From Flavobacteriales bacterium (GTDB lineage: Bacteria > Bacteroidota > Bacteroidia > Flavobacteriales_F > PHOS-HE28), in NCBI GenBank assembly GCA_016710685.1, contig JADJVC010000006.1, positions 558,001 to 622,000 on the forward strand: DNA of 64,000 nt, read 5' to 3'. The notes under the pieces are model-generated. The model saw nothing but the letters and a program-made list of their open reading frames with translations, searched no databases and had not been told where the DNA came from. Position 1 is the first letter of the stretch, and each line of letters starts with the position of its first letter. This document shows positions 33,663 through 42,663 of the stretch, in pieces. A program made the position numbers and the translations under genes.

Positions 33663-33693
33663 CAAAGATAACGAACGCCTGCGGCGGAACAAA
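33663..33693 (-). promoter_or_regulatory. fabD promoter, full Bacteroidota consensus
   Basis: On the minus strand TTTG (33693-33690), 19 bases, then TATCTTTG (33670-33663), 16 bases before the ATG. Both elements match TTTG / TAnnTTTG exactly; best promoter in the window. Confidence 0.7.
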
Positions 33694-33911
33694 TTGGCTT
33701 TTACAACCGCTGATAAACGCAGATTTACGCTGAAGAATGCAGATGGGGGGAAATGCGAAGACCGTGAGAACGTTGAAGACAGTAAAGACGGTCTCGCTTA
33801 CTCAGCTTACCTTGCTGTGCATACCAAAGTCACCCCAAGTTCATCGTTACCTCCGTCGCATCAGATCGTACCTGATCATAAAGATCAGCGTAATCAGCGT
33901 TCCCAACAACT
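33694..33911. repeat. Period-10 repeats between fabD and the Bax-inhibitor gene
   Basis: GATAAACGCA/GATTTACGCT/GAAGAATGCA/GAT (about 33712-33744) and, at the far end, GATCATAAA/GATCAGCG/TAATCAGCG (about 33874-33899). The stretch between shows no coding pattern. Confidence 0.65.
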
Positions 33912-34658
33912 TTAGTTCTTCCGGCTTCCGAACAAACGCAGCAAAGCCAAGAACAGGTTGAGGAAATCCAAATATAGGCTCAGCGCGCCCATCAGGGCCA
34001 TTTTCTGCGCCATCTCCGTGCCGTTCACCACGGCGCTGCCCACTTGCTTCAAGCGTTGCATGTCGTATGCGGTAAGGCCGGTGAAGATCACCACGCTAAG
34101 CACGCTGATCACATAGCCCATCGTGTCACTCTTCAGGAACATGTTCACCAGCATGGCGATCACTACGCCAATTAGGCCGATGAAGAGAATGCTGCCCAAC
34201 TTGGTGAGGTCCGTTTTGGTGGTGTAACCTGCAACGGCCATTACGCCGAACAACGCCGCAGTAACAAAGAACACCGACGCTATGGAATTGGCCGTATAGA
34301 CCAAGAAAATGTAGGAGAGGCTTGCGCCAGTAAGTGCGGAATAGGCCACGAACACGGTGAGGAGCATGGTGCCGCTGAGGCGGTTCACCATACCGCCCAT
34401 TAGAAAGACCAGCGCGAGCGGGGCGAACAGCACCACCCAGCCCAAAATTGTCTGTTTGCCGGTGTTGAAGTCAACGAGGTAGGAGAGCATGGCCATGTCG
34501 TGGCCGAACCAGTAGGCCACGCCACCGCTGATGGCCAAGGCAAGCGCCATGTACGTGAAGACCTTGCCAAGGAAGGTGCGCACTTCAGCGGGGTCGGCTA
34601 CGAAGTTGGGGTGCATTGCGCCTTCAGGCGCGAGGGTGGCGAGGGAGCTGCGGAACAT
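33912..34658 (-). CDS. Bax inhibitor-1/YccA family membrane protein
   Basis: 248 residues from ATG 34658. Seven predicted transmembrane helices beginning with FTYMALALAISGGVAYWF, and the family's ending LYLDFLNLFLALLRLFGSRKN. BI-1 proteins in other organisms leak calcium in a pH-dependent way; the bacterial role is unsettled. Lies 22 bases after folE. Confidence 0.92.
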   Translation of the reverse strand: MFRSSLATLAPEGAMHPNFVADPAEVRTFLGKVFTYMALALAISGGVAYWFGHDMAMLSYLVDFNTGKQTILGWVVLFAPLALVFLMGGMVNRLSGTMLLTVFVAYSALTGASLSYIFLVYTANSIASVFFVTAALFGVMAVAGYTTKTDLTKLGSILFIGLIGVVIAMLVNMFLKSDTMGYVISVLSVVIFTGLTAYDMQRLKQVGSAVVNGTEMAQKMALMGALSLYLDFLNLFLALLRLFGSRKN

Positions 34659-34680
34659 GGTTGCTGCTTGGTTGTTTTGA

Positions 34681-35364
34681 TCAGTGGAGCTTGGCGGAAA
34701 TGAGCTTGATGAACTCTTCGCGCGTGCGATGGTCCTCAAGGAAAACGCCAGTAAAAGCCGATGTCGTTGTTACGCTGTTTTGTTTTTGTACGCCGCGCAT
34801 TTGCATGCAAAGATGGGAAGCTTCGATCACTACGGCTACGCCCATGGGCTTTAATGTGTCCTGAATGCAGTCGCGAATTTCGTTGGTGAGGCGTTCCTGC
34901 ACCTGCAAGCGGCGGGCGAAGGCGTCCACCACGCGGGGAATTTTGCTGAGCCCGGTAATTTGGCCATTGGGGATGTACGCCACGTGGGCCTTGCCGAAAA
35001 AGGGCAACATGTGGTGCTCGCAGAGGCTGTACACTTCAATATCCTTCACCACCACCATTTGGCTGTAATCCTCTTTGAAGAGTGCTTTGCGCAGAATGGC
35101 GGCCGGGTCCAGGTCGTAGCCGTGGGTAAGGAATTGTAGGCTTTTGGCCACGCGCATCGGCGTTTGCAACAAACCCTCGCGTTTGGGATTTTCACCGAGC
35201 GTTTTGAGGATGTCGCCGTAGTGCGCACTGATGCGGCTCGTGCTTTCCGGCTCGAAGGTGTCGATACGCTGGTAACCGTCCATCGGCTCCTGCATGCCAT
35301 TTCCGTTGGTGGCACGCTGCGCTTTTGCCGGTGCCTGTTTTGCTTTCACGCTTTTCTTCGCCAT
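34681..35364 (-). CDS. folE: GTP cyclohydrolase I with a basic N-terminal tail
   Basis: 227 residues. Opens GTP to 7,8-dihydroneopterin triphosphate, the entry to folate and, with a QueD enzyme, to queuosine. Zinc ligands in YSLCEHHMLPFFGKAHVAYIP and Cys in ASHLCMQMRGVQKQ. Residues 1-23 form a Lys/Ala-rich tail (MAKKSVKAKQAPAKAQR). It follows the queD-like gene after 2 bases, so the two pterin enzymes share a transcript. Confidence 0.95.
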   Translation of the reverse strand: MAKKSVKAKQAPAKAQRATNGNGMQEPMDGYQRIDTFEPESTSRISAHYGDILKTLGENPKREGLLQTPMRVAKSLQFLTHGYDLDPAAILRKALFKEDYSQMVVVKDIEVYSLCEHHMLPFFGKAHVAYIPNGQITGLSKIPRVVDAFARRLQVQERLTNEIRDCIQDTLKPMGVAVVIEASHLCMQMRGVQKQNSVTTTSAFTGVFLEDHRTREEFIKLISAKLH

Positions 35365-35366
35365 GG

Positions 35367-35786
35367 CTATTCGCCGAAATATTCCACGCTGTTATTCTCG
35401 GTTTCCTGCACTTTCACGCAGTGCAGCGTGCCGCCGATCTTGGCAATGGGCGCTTCGATCTGCTTCCAAATGGCAACGGCCAAATTTTCCGTGGTGCTGC
35501 CAACTCCTTTTAGGAACGGCACGTCCATGTCCAGGTTCTTGTGGTCCACTTGGTCGATTACGTGTTCGTGCAGCAATCGGCTCAATGCCGAAAGGTCTAC
35601 CACGAAACCGGTTTCCGTGCTGGTCTCGCCTTTTACTGTTACCCACAACTCGTAGTTGTGGCCGTGCCAGTTGGGGTTGGAGCATTTGCCGAACGTGGCG
35701 AAGTTTTTCTCGGCGCTCCATTCCGGGCGACCGAGTTTGTGCGCGGAGCTGAAGCGTTCGCGGCGGGTGATGTGGACTACGGGCAT
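35367..35786 (-). CDS. 6-pyruvoyl-tetrahydropterin synthase/QueD family
   Basis: 139 residues from ATG 35786. Zinc-binding His residues in FSSAHKL and NWHGHNYELWVTV, catalytic Cys in FGKCSNPNWHGHN, and a Glu in VKVQETENNS near the end. Acts on dihydroneopterin triphosphate made by FolE. An ATG at 35801 is in frame, but it overlaps the -7 element, so 35786 is preferred. Confidence 0.92.
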   Translation of the reverse strand: MPVVHITRRERFSSAHKLGRPEWSAEKNFATFGKCSNPNWHGHNYELWVTVKGETSTETGFVVDLSALSRLLHEHVIDQVDHKNLDMDVPFLKGVGSTTENLAVAIWKQIEAPIAKIGGTLHCVKVQETENNSVEYFGE

Positions 35787-35800
35787 GGTTTTTACGGCCA

Positions 35801-35808
35801 CAAAGGTA
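35801..35808 (-). promoter_or_regulatory. -7 element of the queD-folE-BI-1 transcript
   Basis: TACCTTTG on the minus strand, perfect TAnnTTTG, 14 bases before the chosen ATG. It decides the start of the queD-like gene. Confidence 0.5.
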
Positions 35809-35852
35809 CGGAGGGCGCGGTAGTGCTAACACCCGTACTGCGCCCATCCACT

Positions 35853-35860
35853 TACCTTCG
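35853..35860 (+). promoter_or_regulatory. Possible -7 element of serS
   Basis: TACCTTCG (TAnnTTYG), 23 bases before the serS ATG and divergent from the queD promoter. Confidence 0.4.
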
Positions 35861-35883
35861 CACATTCCTCCCAAACCTGCCCC

Positions 35884-37161
35884 ATGCTCGAAACCGCCTA
35901 CCTGCGCACCAAGCCCGAAGAGGCACGCGCCCGCCTGGCCAAACGCAACCTTGATGCCGACGCGCTACTTTCCAAAGCCGCCGCGCTGGACGAACACCGT
36001 CGCAGTACCCAGAATGTGCTGGACGCGAAGCTGGCCGAAATGAACGACCAGAGCCGCACCATCGGGGAGTTGATGAAGGCCGGCAAAAAGGACGAAGCCG
36101 AAGCCGCCAAGCAACGCACCTCCGAGCTGAAGGACCGCATTGCGGAACTAAAGGACGAATTGACCGAGGCTGAACGCGCCCTGCACGAACATCTCTGCAC
36201 GATCCCCAACGTGCCGCAAGACCGCGTCCCGCCCGGCAAAACACCGGAGGATAATGTGACCGTGGCACAGCACGGCGAACTTCCGCAGCTCCCGGAAAGT
36301 GCCAAGCCGCACTGGGACCTCGGTGAGGAATACGGACTCTTTAGCTTGGAGCAAGGCGTGAAACTCACGGGTGCCGGCTTCCCTGTTTACACCGGCCAAG
36401 GTGCAAAATTGCAACGCGCACTTATCGCATTCTTCCTGGACCGGGCCATCGAAGCGGGCTATGTGGAAGTGATGCCGCCTTTGATGGTGAACGCGGAATC
36501 CGCATTTGCCACCGGCCAATTGCCGGACAAGGAAGGGCAGATGTACCATGCTACGGCGGATGATCTTTTCCTGATCCCCACAGCTGAGGTGCCAATTACC
36601 AACCTCTTCCGTAATGAGATTTTGGAATTGGCGGAACTACCGGTGAAACGCGTGGGCCATACGCCCTGTTTCCGCCGCGAGGCGGGCAGCTACGGCAAGG
36701 ATGTGCGCGGGCTGAACCGCGTTCACCAATTCGATAAAGTGGAAATTGTGCGCGTGGAAGCCCCGGAGAACAGCAACGCCGCGCTGGAAGAAATGACCAA
36801 GCATGTCCAAGGCTTGTTGAACGCACTGGAACTGCCTTGGCGGCAACTGCTGCTGTGCGGCGGCGACATGGGTTTCACCAGTGCCATTACGTATGACATG
36901 GAAGTTTATGCAGGTGCTCAGAAACGCTGGTTGGAAGTAAGTTCCATCAGCAACTTCGAGACGTACCAGAGCAACCGACTGAAATTGCGTTACCGTGGCG
37001 AGGACAAAAAAGCCCGGTTGGCCCACACGCTCAACGGCAGCGCGTTGGCCTTGGCGCGCATCGTGGCGGCGCTGTTGGAAAACAACCAGGACGCGCACGG
37101 TATCCGCATTCCGAAGGCGCTTCAACCTTACACCGGCTTCGACCGCATCGTGAAAAAATGA
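35884..37161 (+). CDS. serS: Seryl-tRNA synthetase
   Basis: 425 residues. Class II synthetase. Long N-terminal antiparallel coiled coil (about 30-105) that holds the tRNA, then motif 1 region (VMPPLMVNAESAFATGQLP), motif 2 (GHTPCFRREAGSYGKDVRGLNRVHQF) and motif 3 (NGSALALARIVAALLENNQ). Overlaps the next gene by 4 bases. Confidence 0.96.
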   Translation: MLETAYLRTKPEEARARLAKRNLDADALLSKAAALDEHRRSTQNVLDAKLAEMNDQSRTIGELMKAGKKDEAEAAKQRTSELKDRIAELKDELTEAERALHEHLCTIPNVPQDRVPPGKTPEDNVTVAQHGELPQLPESAKPHWDLGEEYGLFSLEQGVKLTGAGFPVYTGQGAKLQRALIAFFLDRAIEAGYVEVMPPLMVNAESAFATGQLPDKEGQMYHATADDLFLIPTAEVPITNLFRNEILELAELPVKRVGHTPCFRREAGSYGKDVRGLNRVHQFDKVEIVRVEAPENSNAALEEMTKHVQGLLNALELPWRQLLLCGGDMGFTSAITYDMEVYAGAQKRWLEVSSISNFETYQSNRLKLRYRGEDKKARLAHTLNGSALALARIVAALLENNQDAHGIRIPKALQPYTGFDRIVKK

Positions 37162-37700
37162 TACGGGGCGTACTGCCAGTGGCTGTTCCCGCGTTGCTCT
37201 GCGCACTGGCCGTAGCCGGTTGCGGCAGGCAAGTGGACTCCGCCAGCTTGCACACCGTAAATGTTCTTTCGCACCGCATCGACAGCCTTCAAGGCCGGTT
37301 GGCCGAAATGGATACCGCATCCCTGCTGCACATGAGCCAACTTTTCACCGCCGAACGCGAAGGCATTGAGCTGCGCTTCAAGGATACGTTGGGCGTGGCT
37401 GAAGCCGGCGTGCTGGGCAACTACTACCGCGCCATGGGCGGCACATTGCCCCGCGTTTTGGACGAACGCTTGCGCTTGCGGGCGCTTCTCACTGGATCAG
37501 CAAAACGGCTGTTGAACTTGCAGCACGACCTTTGCACGGGCCACATCACCACGGAACAAGCCGCCAACGCGTTGCGCGTGGAAAACCAATGGTGCGACCG
37601 ACTTACGGAAGACATGCGGATGTTGACGACCGAAGCTGTGCAGCTCCAGAAGGACCGTACCCAATTGCGCGCCGAAGCCGTGCAGTTCCTGCACCCATGA
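37158..37700 (+). CDS. Predicted lipoprotein of unknown function
   Basis: 180 residues. Lipobox LAVAGC at residues 17-22, followed by a helical, coiled-coil-prone protein (SHRIDSLQGRLAEMD, LTTEAVQLQKDRTQLRAEA). I do not recognise the family. It is coupled by ATGA overlaps to serS before and the TPR gene after, so it probably works with the TPR protein at the envelope. Confidence 0.75.
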   Translation: MIRGVLPVAVPALLCALAVAGCGRQVDSASLHTVNVLSHRIDSLQGRLAEMDTASLLHMSQLFTAEREGIELRFKDTLGVAEAGVLGNYYRAMGGTLPRVLDERLRLRALLTGSAKRLLNLQHDLCTGHITTEQAANALRVENQWCDRLTEDMRMLTTEAVQLQKDRTQLRAEAVQFLHP

Positions 37701-39580
37701 AATTGCTCAAACACGTTTTCATCTTACGGGCATTCCTGATCGTGCTTGTGATCGGCATGGCCCCGCGCGCCATGGCCCAGCCCGGAACGGATGAACAGCT
37801 CGCGTTGGAATACATGCGCCAAGGCCAGTACCAAAAGGCCATTTTGTACTTGGACAAGCTCTACGACAAACAGCCCACCGCGTTTTACTACGAGCAGCTG
37901 TTCAAAGCCTATACCGGACTGAAGGAATTTGACGATGCTGAAAAACTCGCCAAGGAGCGCATGCGCCGCCAGAACGGCGACCCCGTGTTCCTCGTGGACA
38001 TCGGCGCGGTGAAGAAAATGGAAGGCGACACCGCCAAGGCGGAACAGCAATTTGACAAAGCGTTGAAAGCATTGCCGCCGGAACAGGCAGCCGTGCGCAA
38101 CATGGCCAACGCGTTTACCAAGTACAACGAACTGGGCCGCGCTTTAGAGACTTACGAACGCGGTCGCAAGATCCTGAAAGACGGTGCATCCGACTTTTTT
38201 TACGAAACCGCCGCATTGCGCGCCGGTCAAGGCGACGTGCCCGGAATGGTGAGCGACTATCTCGACCTGCTTTCCACCAACCCCGCATATCAGCAGGCGG
38301 TACAGAACGGCTTGGGGCGCTACATCGATTTCACCGCTACCGACGACCGCAGCGACCTGCTGCGCACCGAGTTGTGGCGCCGCATCCAGAAGGATCCAGA
38401 CAACACCAGTCTTCAGGAAATGCTCATCTGGCTTTATCTCCAACGGAAGGACCTCAACAGTGCGTTCGTGCAAAGCAAAGCCATGGACAAGCGCTTCAAA
38501 GAAGACGGCGAACGGTTGATGGCATTAGGCGATATGGCCGTAACCAACAAGGATTGGAGCGTGGCCGCAAAAAGCTATGGCTATGTGGCCGAGCGAGGTG
38601 CAGGTTCGCCGTGGTACGCCGCCGCACGCGCCGGACTTGTGCAAGCGAAAGATGCACAAGTGCGCGACCAGGCCGATCCACCGCAAGAACAATTGCAGGA
38701 ACTGCTTACACTCTACAACTCCACGCTGGACGAGCTGGGCCGTACACCCGCGAACGTGAAGCTCATCAACGGACTTGCGCACTTGAAGGCCTACTACCTG
38801 AATGATGCCGCTGGTGCCGTCGCTGACCTGCGACAAGGCATTGCGATGCCCGGCTTGGACCGACTGGAACAAGGCCGCCTGAAACTCGACCTTGGCGACA
38901 TCCTGGTGCTGCAAGGCGAAATTTGGGATGCAAGCCTGCTCTATTCCCAAGTGGATTTGGAAATGAAGCAGGATGTGTTAGGTCACGAAGCACGCCTGCG
39001 CAACGCTAAAGTGAGTTTCTACGCGGGTGATTTCCTCTGGGCGAAAGCACAACTCGATGTGCTCAAAGCCAGTACCAGCAAGCTGATCGCCAACGATGCC
39101 ATGGAGCTTTCACTGCTCATCGACGACAACTTGGGCACCGACACGGTGAGCGCCGCGCTCAGCTTGTTCGCACACGTGCAAATGCTCACCTTTCAGCACA
39201 AGTACGACTCCGCACTCGTTCAGCTGGACACCTTGAACGCGCGCTTTCCGCAAAGCAGCTTGGGAGACGATATGCTCTACGAGCGCTACCGTATCGCACA
39301 CGCACGCCACCAGTACGAAGAAGCTGCAGGCTACCTGCAAAAAGTGGTGGAGCTATATCCGAACGACATCTTGGTGGACAACGCCATGTACGACCTCGGA
39401 CTGCTCTACGAGAATGATATCAAGGACAAGGAGAAGGCCCAAGAATGGTTTGGTAAACTGCTCTTCGACCAAAGCGGAAGCATCTTCACCGCCGACGCAC
39501 GCGACCATTATCGAAACCTCCGTGGCGACCACGACAACCTCGACACGCCCGAGCAGAAATTCCTCAACGGAACTCCATGA
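37697..39580 (+). CDS. Exported TPR-repeat protein
   Basis: 627 residues from ATG 37697 (overlaps the previous stop). Signal peptide 1-27 (APRAMAQ). At least ten TPR-like helical pairs, such as ALEYMRQGQYQKAILYLDKLY, AERQFDKALKAL-type, and at the end KAQEWFGKLLFDQSGSIFTADARDHYRNLRG. A scaffold for protein interactions in the periplasm. In Bacteroidota a large TPR protein commonly sits before DUF4286 and ksgA. Its partner is unknown. Confidence 0.85.
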   Translation: MKLLKHVFILRAFLIVLVIGMAPRAMAQPGTDEQLALEYMRQGQYQKAILYLDKLYDKQPTAFYYEQLFKAYTGLKEFDDAEKLAKERMRRQNGDPVFLVDIGAVKKMEGDTAKAEQQFDKALKALPPEQAAVRNMANAFTKYNELGRALETYERGRKILKDGASDFFYETAALRAGQGDVPGMVSDYLDLLSTNPAYQQAVQNGLGRYIDFTATDDRSDLLRTELWRRIQKDPDNTSLQEMLIWLYLQRKDLNSAFVQSKAMDKRFKEDGERLMALGDMAVTNKDWSVAAKSYGYVAERGAGSPWYAAARAGLVQAKDAQVRDQADPPQEQLQELLTLYNSTLDELGRTPANVKLINGLAHLKAYYLNDAAGAVADLRQGIAMPGLDRLEQGRLKLDLGDILVLQGEIWDASLLYSQVDLEMKQDVLGHEARLRNAKVSFYAGDFLWAKAQLDVLKASTSKLIANDAMELSLLIDDNLGTDTVSAALSLFAHVQMLTFQHKYDSALVQLDTLNARFPQSSLGDDMLYERYRIAHARHQYEEAAGYLQKVVELYPNDILVDNAMYDLGLLYENDIKDKEKAQEWFGKLLFDQSGSIFTADARDHYRNLRGDHDNLDTPEQKFLNGTP

Positions 39581-39885
39581 TCATTTATAATGTCACGGTA
39601 AGCGTAGACCTCGAAGTGCATGAAATGTGGCTGGCTTGGATGCGCCACACGCACGTGCCGGAGGTAATGGCGACGGGCCTTTTTCTGGACGCCCGCATCT
39701 GTCGCGTGTTGGCCGATGAAGATTCCGGAGCAACCTACGCCGTGCAGTATTCCTGTGCCGACATGGCGGCTTACGAACAGTACCGCGAGAACCATGCAGC
39801 GCGTTTGAAAGCCGAGTCCGAGAAATATTACGGCGGCAAAGCCATCGCCTTCCGCACTTTGTTGGAAGTGATTCACACCGCTTGA
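39577..39885 (+). CDS. DUF4286 family protein
   Basis: 102 residues. MIIYNVTVSVDLEVHEMWLAWM is the typical start of DUF4286, a small ferredoxin-like fold similar to antibiotic-biosynthesis monooxygenase proteins. No catalytic residues are obvious and no function is known. It overlaps the TPR gene by 4 bases and lies 7 bases before ksgA. Confidence 0.9.
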   Translation: MIIYNVTVSVDLEVHEMWLAWMRHTHVPEVMATGLFLDARICRVLADEDSGATYAVQYSCADMAAYEQYRENHAARLKAESEKYYGGKAIAFRTLLEVIHTA

Positions 39886-39892
39886 TCTCGGG

Positions 39893-40669
39893 ATGATGTA
39901 CGTCAAGGCCAAGAAGCACCTCGGTCAGCACTTTCTCAAAGACGAGGATGCTGCGTTCCGCATCACGCAAGGCCTCACGCACCATGGCGGCTACCGGGAT
40001 GTGATCGAAGTAGGGCCGGGCACCGGCGCGCTCACCAAGTACCTCGTGCAACGCGACGACATCGACCTCATCGCAATCGAATTGGACCGCGAATCCGTGG
40101 CCTTCCTGCACATTAAATGGCCACAGCTGAAGGTGGTACAAGGCGATCTGCTCGGTATGGACCTTTCCGGAATCGGCAACGGACCGCTCGCGGTGATCGG
40201 CAATTTTCCGTACAACATCAGCACGCAGATCGTCTTCAAAGTGTTGGAGAACCGGGAGCGCATTACCGAGGTGGTGGGCATGTTCCAGAAGGAAGTAGCC
40301 GACCGCTTGTGCGCGGGGCCGGGCAGCCGCACCTACGGCATCACCAGCGTGTTGGCGCAAGTGTGGTACCACATGGAGCCGCTCTTTCTGGTGGAACCGG
40401 ATGCGTTCATTCCCCCGCCCAAAGTGCGCAGCGCGGTGATCCGCATGCGGCGCAACGAACGTGTGGAACCACCTTGCGATGAGAAGCTGTTGTTCCGCAC
40501 CGTGAAGGCAGCCTTCGGCCAACGGCGGAAGACGCTGCACAATGCGTTGAAATCGTTCGAACCCTTGCAAGGCCGCGTGCCTGCTGAATTCGCCCGGAAG
40601 CGCGCCGAGGAGCTTTCCGTTGAGGACTTCATCACGTTGACTCTGGCGTGCGAAGTGGTACAACAATAA
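39893..40669 (+). CDS. rsmA: 16S rRNA (adenine1518-N6/adenine1519-N6)-dimethyltransferase
   Basis: 258 residues, also called KsgA. Dimethylates two adenines in the 3' hairpin of 16S rRNA. KKHLGQHFLKDEDAAFRI, the SAM-binding VIEVGPGTGALTKYL, IAIELDRESV and the catalytic NFPYNIS, then FIPPPKVRSAVIRM. A rho-independent terminator closes the unit. Confidence 0.96.
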   Translation: MMYVKAKKHLGQHFLKDEDAAFRITQGLTHHGGYRDVIEVGPGTGALTKYLVQRDDIDLIAIELDRESVAFLHIKWPQLKVVQGDLLGMDLSGIGNGPLAVIGNFPYNISTQIVFKVLENRERITEVVGMFQKEVADRLCAGPGSRTYGITSVLAQVWYHMEPLFLVEPDAFIPPPKVRSAVIRMRRNERVEPPCDEKLLFRTVKAAFGQRRKTLHNALKSFEPLQGRVPAEFARKRAEELSVEDFITLTLACEVVQQ

Positions 40670-40715
40670 GTGGTGAGGCTTAACAGCCAAATTGAAGGCT
40701 TGCATGCCCGGCAGT

Positions 40716-40739
40716 GCGGCAGTGATTTTGCCGCTTTTT
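40716..40739 (+). terminator. Rho-independent terminator after rsmA
   Basis: Stem GCGGCA / TGCCGC (40716-40721 with 40729-40734), loop of 7, then TTTTT. Confidence 0.82.
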
Positions 40740-40782
40740 ACTGCGAAGGCGGTTGCCTTAAAGGAAACGGAAATACCTGCCG

Positions 40783-41358
40783 TCAACGGGCCCAGCGGAT
40801 GCTCCACATGCCGCGCAGCTCGCCGAGCTGATACCCTGTGGCTTCATCACCGGGGTACCGTGCCGCGATCGCATCCAAAGCTGAAGCATCTGCAGTTTCA
40901 CTTTTAACACCGTGGCATTTTAGGCAGGCCGGCGAGCTGATGAAGATCGGACGGTAGTAAGCGATGCTGTCGCCGTAAGTCACCGCGCGGGCTTGGATGC
41001 CTTTTTCCGGTTGATCCACTTCCCATTCGGTCAACATCGCGTGCATCATATTGGCTTCCTCATCATCCGGTTTGTCGTGCGGGGAACGCACCCGGTCGCT
41101 GGTCCGGCGGATGCGGGCGCCATGCACGGCAGAGAGCGAATCCACTATGGCCATTGCGTTGAGCGAGCAGAACTCCACCGCGTGCGCCGGACCGCCTTCA
41201 TTCATCGCTTTTTGAAGCCGGGCACTGAGGCCTTGGAAGGACGCGTCTGATATGACTGCGCCCTGCTCCAATGCTGCTTTCTGTTCCAATTCTGACAAGC
41301 CGGTACCACAGCCAGCGACCAAGGCAACCAACGTCACAAACCCCATCACCCGTTTCAT
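40783..41358 (-). CDS. DUF3365-like lipoprotein with one heme-binding motif
   Basis: 191 residues from ATG 41358. Lipobox LVAGC (residues 14-18). The DUF3365/Tll0287-type domain follows (AVEFCSLNAMAIVDSLS, RRTSDRVRSPHDKPDDEE), with a single c-type heme motif CLKCHG near residue 151. It is probably a periplasmic mono-heme sensor or electron carrier. Family members are often fused to histidine kinases, but this one stands alone. Convergent with rsmA. Confidence 0.82.
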   Translation of the reverse strand: MKRVMGFVTLVALVAGCGTGLSELEQKAALEQGAVISDASFQGLSARLQKAMNEGGPAHAVEFCSLNAMAIVDSLSAVHGARIRRTSDRVRSPHDKPDDEEANMMHAMLTEWEVDQPEKGIQARAVTYGDSIAYYRPIFISSPACLKCHGVKSETADASALDAIAARYPGDEATGYQLGELRGMWSIRWAR

Positions 41359-41544
41359 GTCCGTAAAAGTATCCCGGATGCTGGCGATCTCAAGTGACAA
41401 ATGTCTCTAAGCGTTCAGGTCCAGTGGGATTTTCAATTGCTACAACGGTTCACGGTTTCCCACGGAAATTTTTCAACTTCGCCAGTGCAACGCAAAGGCA
41501 TTGAACTTCATTTTGAAGGTGACCGCGAAAAAGCATTGCCAAGC

Positions 41545-42009
41545 ATGAACACCAAACCCGAAGTCATCACTACCAAAGCCCAGCCCACCGCCGTGATCCA
41601 CTTAGTGATACCTGCTCGCGACATGTCGAAGTGCATGGACCCGGCGATACGGGAGATCCTGAAAACGCTGAAGGACCAAGGTCTTCAACCTGCTGGCCCC
41701 ATGTTTTCCTACCATCATCGACGACCTTCGGATACGTTCGATTTCGAACTGGGGTTTCCTGTGGCGAAGGAGATCAAGCCAGATGGGCGTGTTGTGCATG
41801 GTACGTTGCCTGTTGCGAACGTCGTGCGCTCTGTTTACCAAGGGCCATACGAAGGACTTGGGCAAGCATGGGGCGAATTGGAGAGGTGGGTAAACGCACA
41901 GAAATTGAACGGATCGGGACGTTTTTGGGAGTGCTACTTGAGCAACCCTGCGGAAGTTAAAGATCCTAAGGATTATCGGACGGAATTGAATTGGGTGATC
42001 GCAAAATGA
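41545..42009 (+). CDS. GyrI-like small-molecule-binding protein
   Basis: 154 residues from ATG 41545; the frame continues upstream without a protein-like pattern. AVIHLVIPARDMSKCMDPAIREIL, GPMFSYHH and VVHGTLPVANVVRSVYQGPYEGLGQAW fit the AraC effector-binding (GyrI-like) fold, with the conserved Glu of WECYLSNP. Such stand-alone domains bind or hydrolyse small toxic molecules. Overlaps the next gene by 4 bases. Confidence 0.82.
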   Translation: MNTKPEVITTKAQPTAVIHLVIPARDMSKCMDPAIREILKTLKDQGLQPAGPMFSYHHRRPSDTFDFELGFPVAKEIKPDGRVVHGTLPVANVVRSVYQGPYEGLGQAWGELERWVNAQKLNGSGRFWECYLSNPAEVKDPKDYRTELNWVIAK

Positions 42010-42584
42010 AGGACGCACAGGACAGACCTATTGTCGCGTTCGAGACCGCCCAAGCGCTAGATGCTTGGTTAGAGCAACATGGTGCCACCTCACCGGGCAT
42101 CTACATCAAGATCGCAAAAAAGGATAGCGGGATACTTTCGGTCAACTACGCTGAGGCCTTGGAAATAGTGCTCTGCCATGGTTGGATCGACGCTGTCCGA
42201 AGGGTTTATGACGACAAGTACTTCCTTCAGAAATATACACCGCGCGGTCCACGCAGCATTTGGAGCCAGATCAACAAAACGAAAGTACAAGCGCTTATCA
42301 AAGCCAAGCTGTTACGCCCCGCAGGACTTGCGGCTGTGAAGCGTGCGAAGGAGAACGGCCAGTGGGACAAGGCCTACGCGCCAGCGAGCACCATAACAAT
42401 TCCTCCAGTTCTGGAAGCGGCACTGAAGAAGAACAAGAAGGCAGCGGCATTCTTCAAAACCTTGACCGGCACGAAACGGTATCCATTTCTACATCGCTTG
42501 CATGCAGCGAAGAAGGAGGAGACACGGGCCAGACTACTTGCAAAGTTCATGGGTATGCTGGAGCGTGGCGAGACATTCCATTGA
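42006..42584 (+). CDS. YdeI/OmdA family protein
   Basis: 192 residues from ATG 42006. Family landmarks: FETAQALDAWLEQHG, YAEALEIVLCHGWIDAVRR, FLQKYTPRGPRSIWSQINK and the C-terminal helical part (PPVLEAALKKNKKAAAFFKTL). YdeI proteins protect against some cationic peptides in other bacteria; here the role is unknown. A second, smaller YdeI-type domain occurs at 45.3 kb. Confidence 0.88.
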   Translation: MKDAQDRPIVAFETAQALDAWLEQHGATSPGIYIKIAKKDSGILSVNYAEALEIVLCHGWIDAVRRVYDDKYFLQKYTPRGPRSIWSQINKTKVQALIKAKLLRPAGLAAVKRAKENGQWDKAYAPASTITIPPVLEAALKKNKKAAAFFKTLTGTKRYPFLHRLHAAKKEETRARLLAKFMGMLERGETFH

Positions 42585-42663
42585 TCCTCTGTCTCGATCG
42601 CGGAGAGAGATGGTTCCAATAGGACTTAAGCAGTAGGGGACCGGGGTCATCACCGATCAGTAC

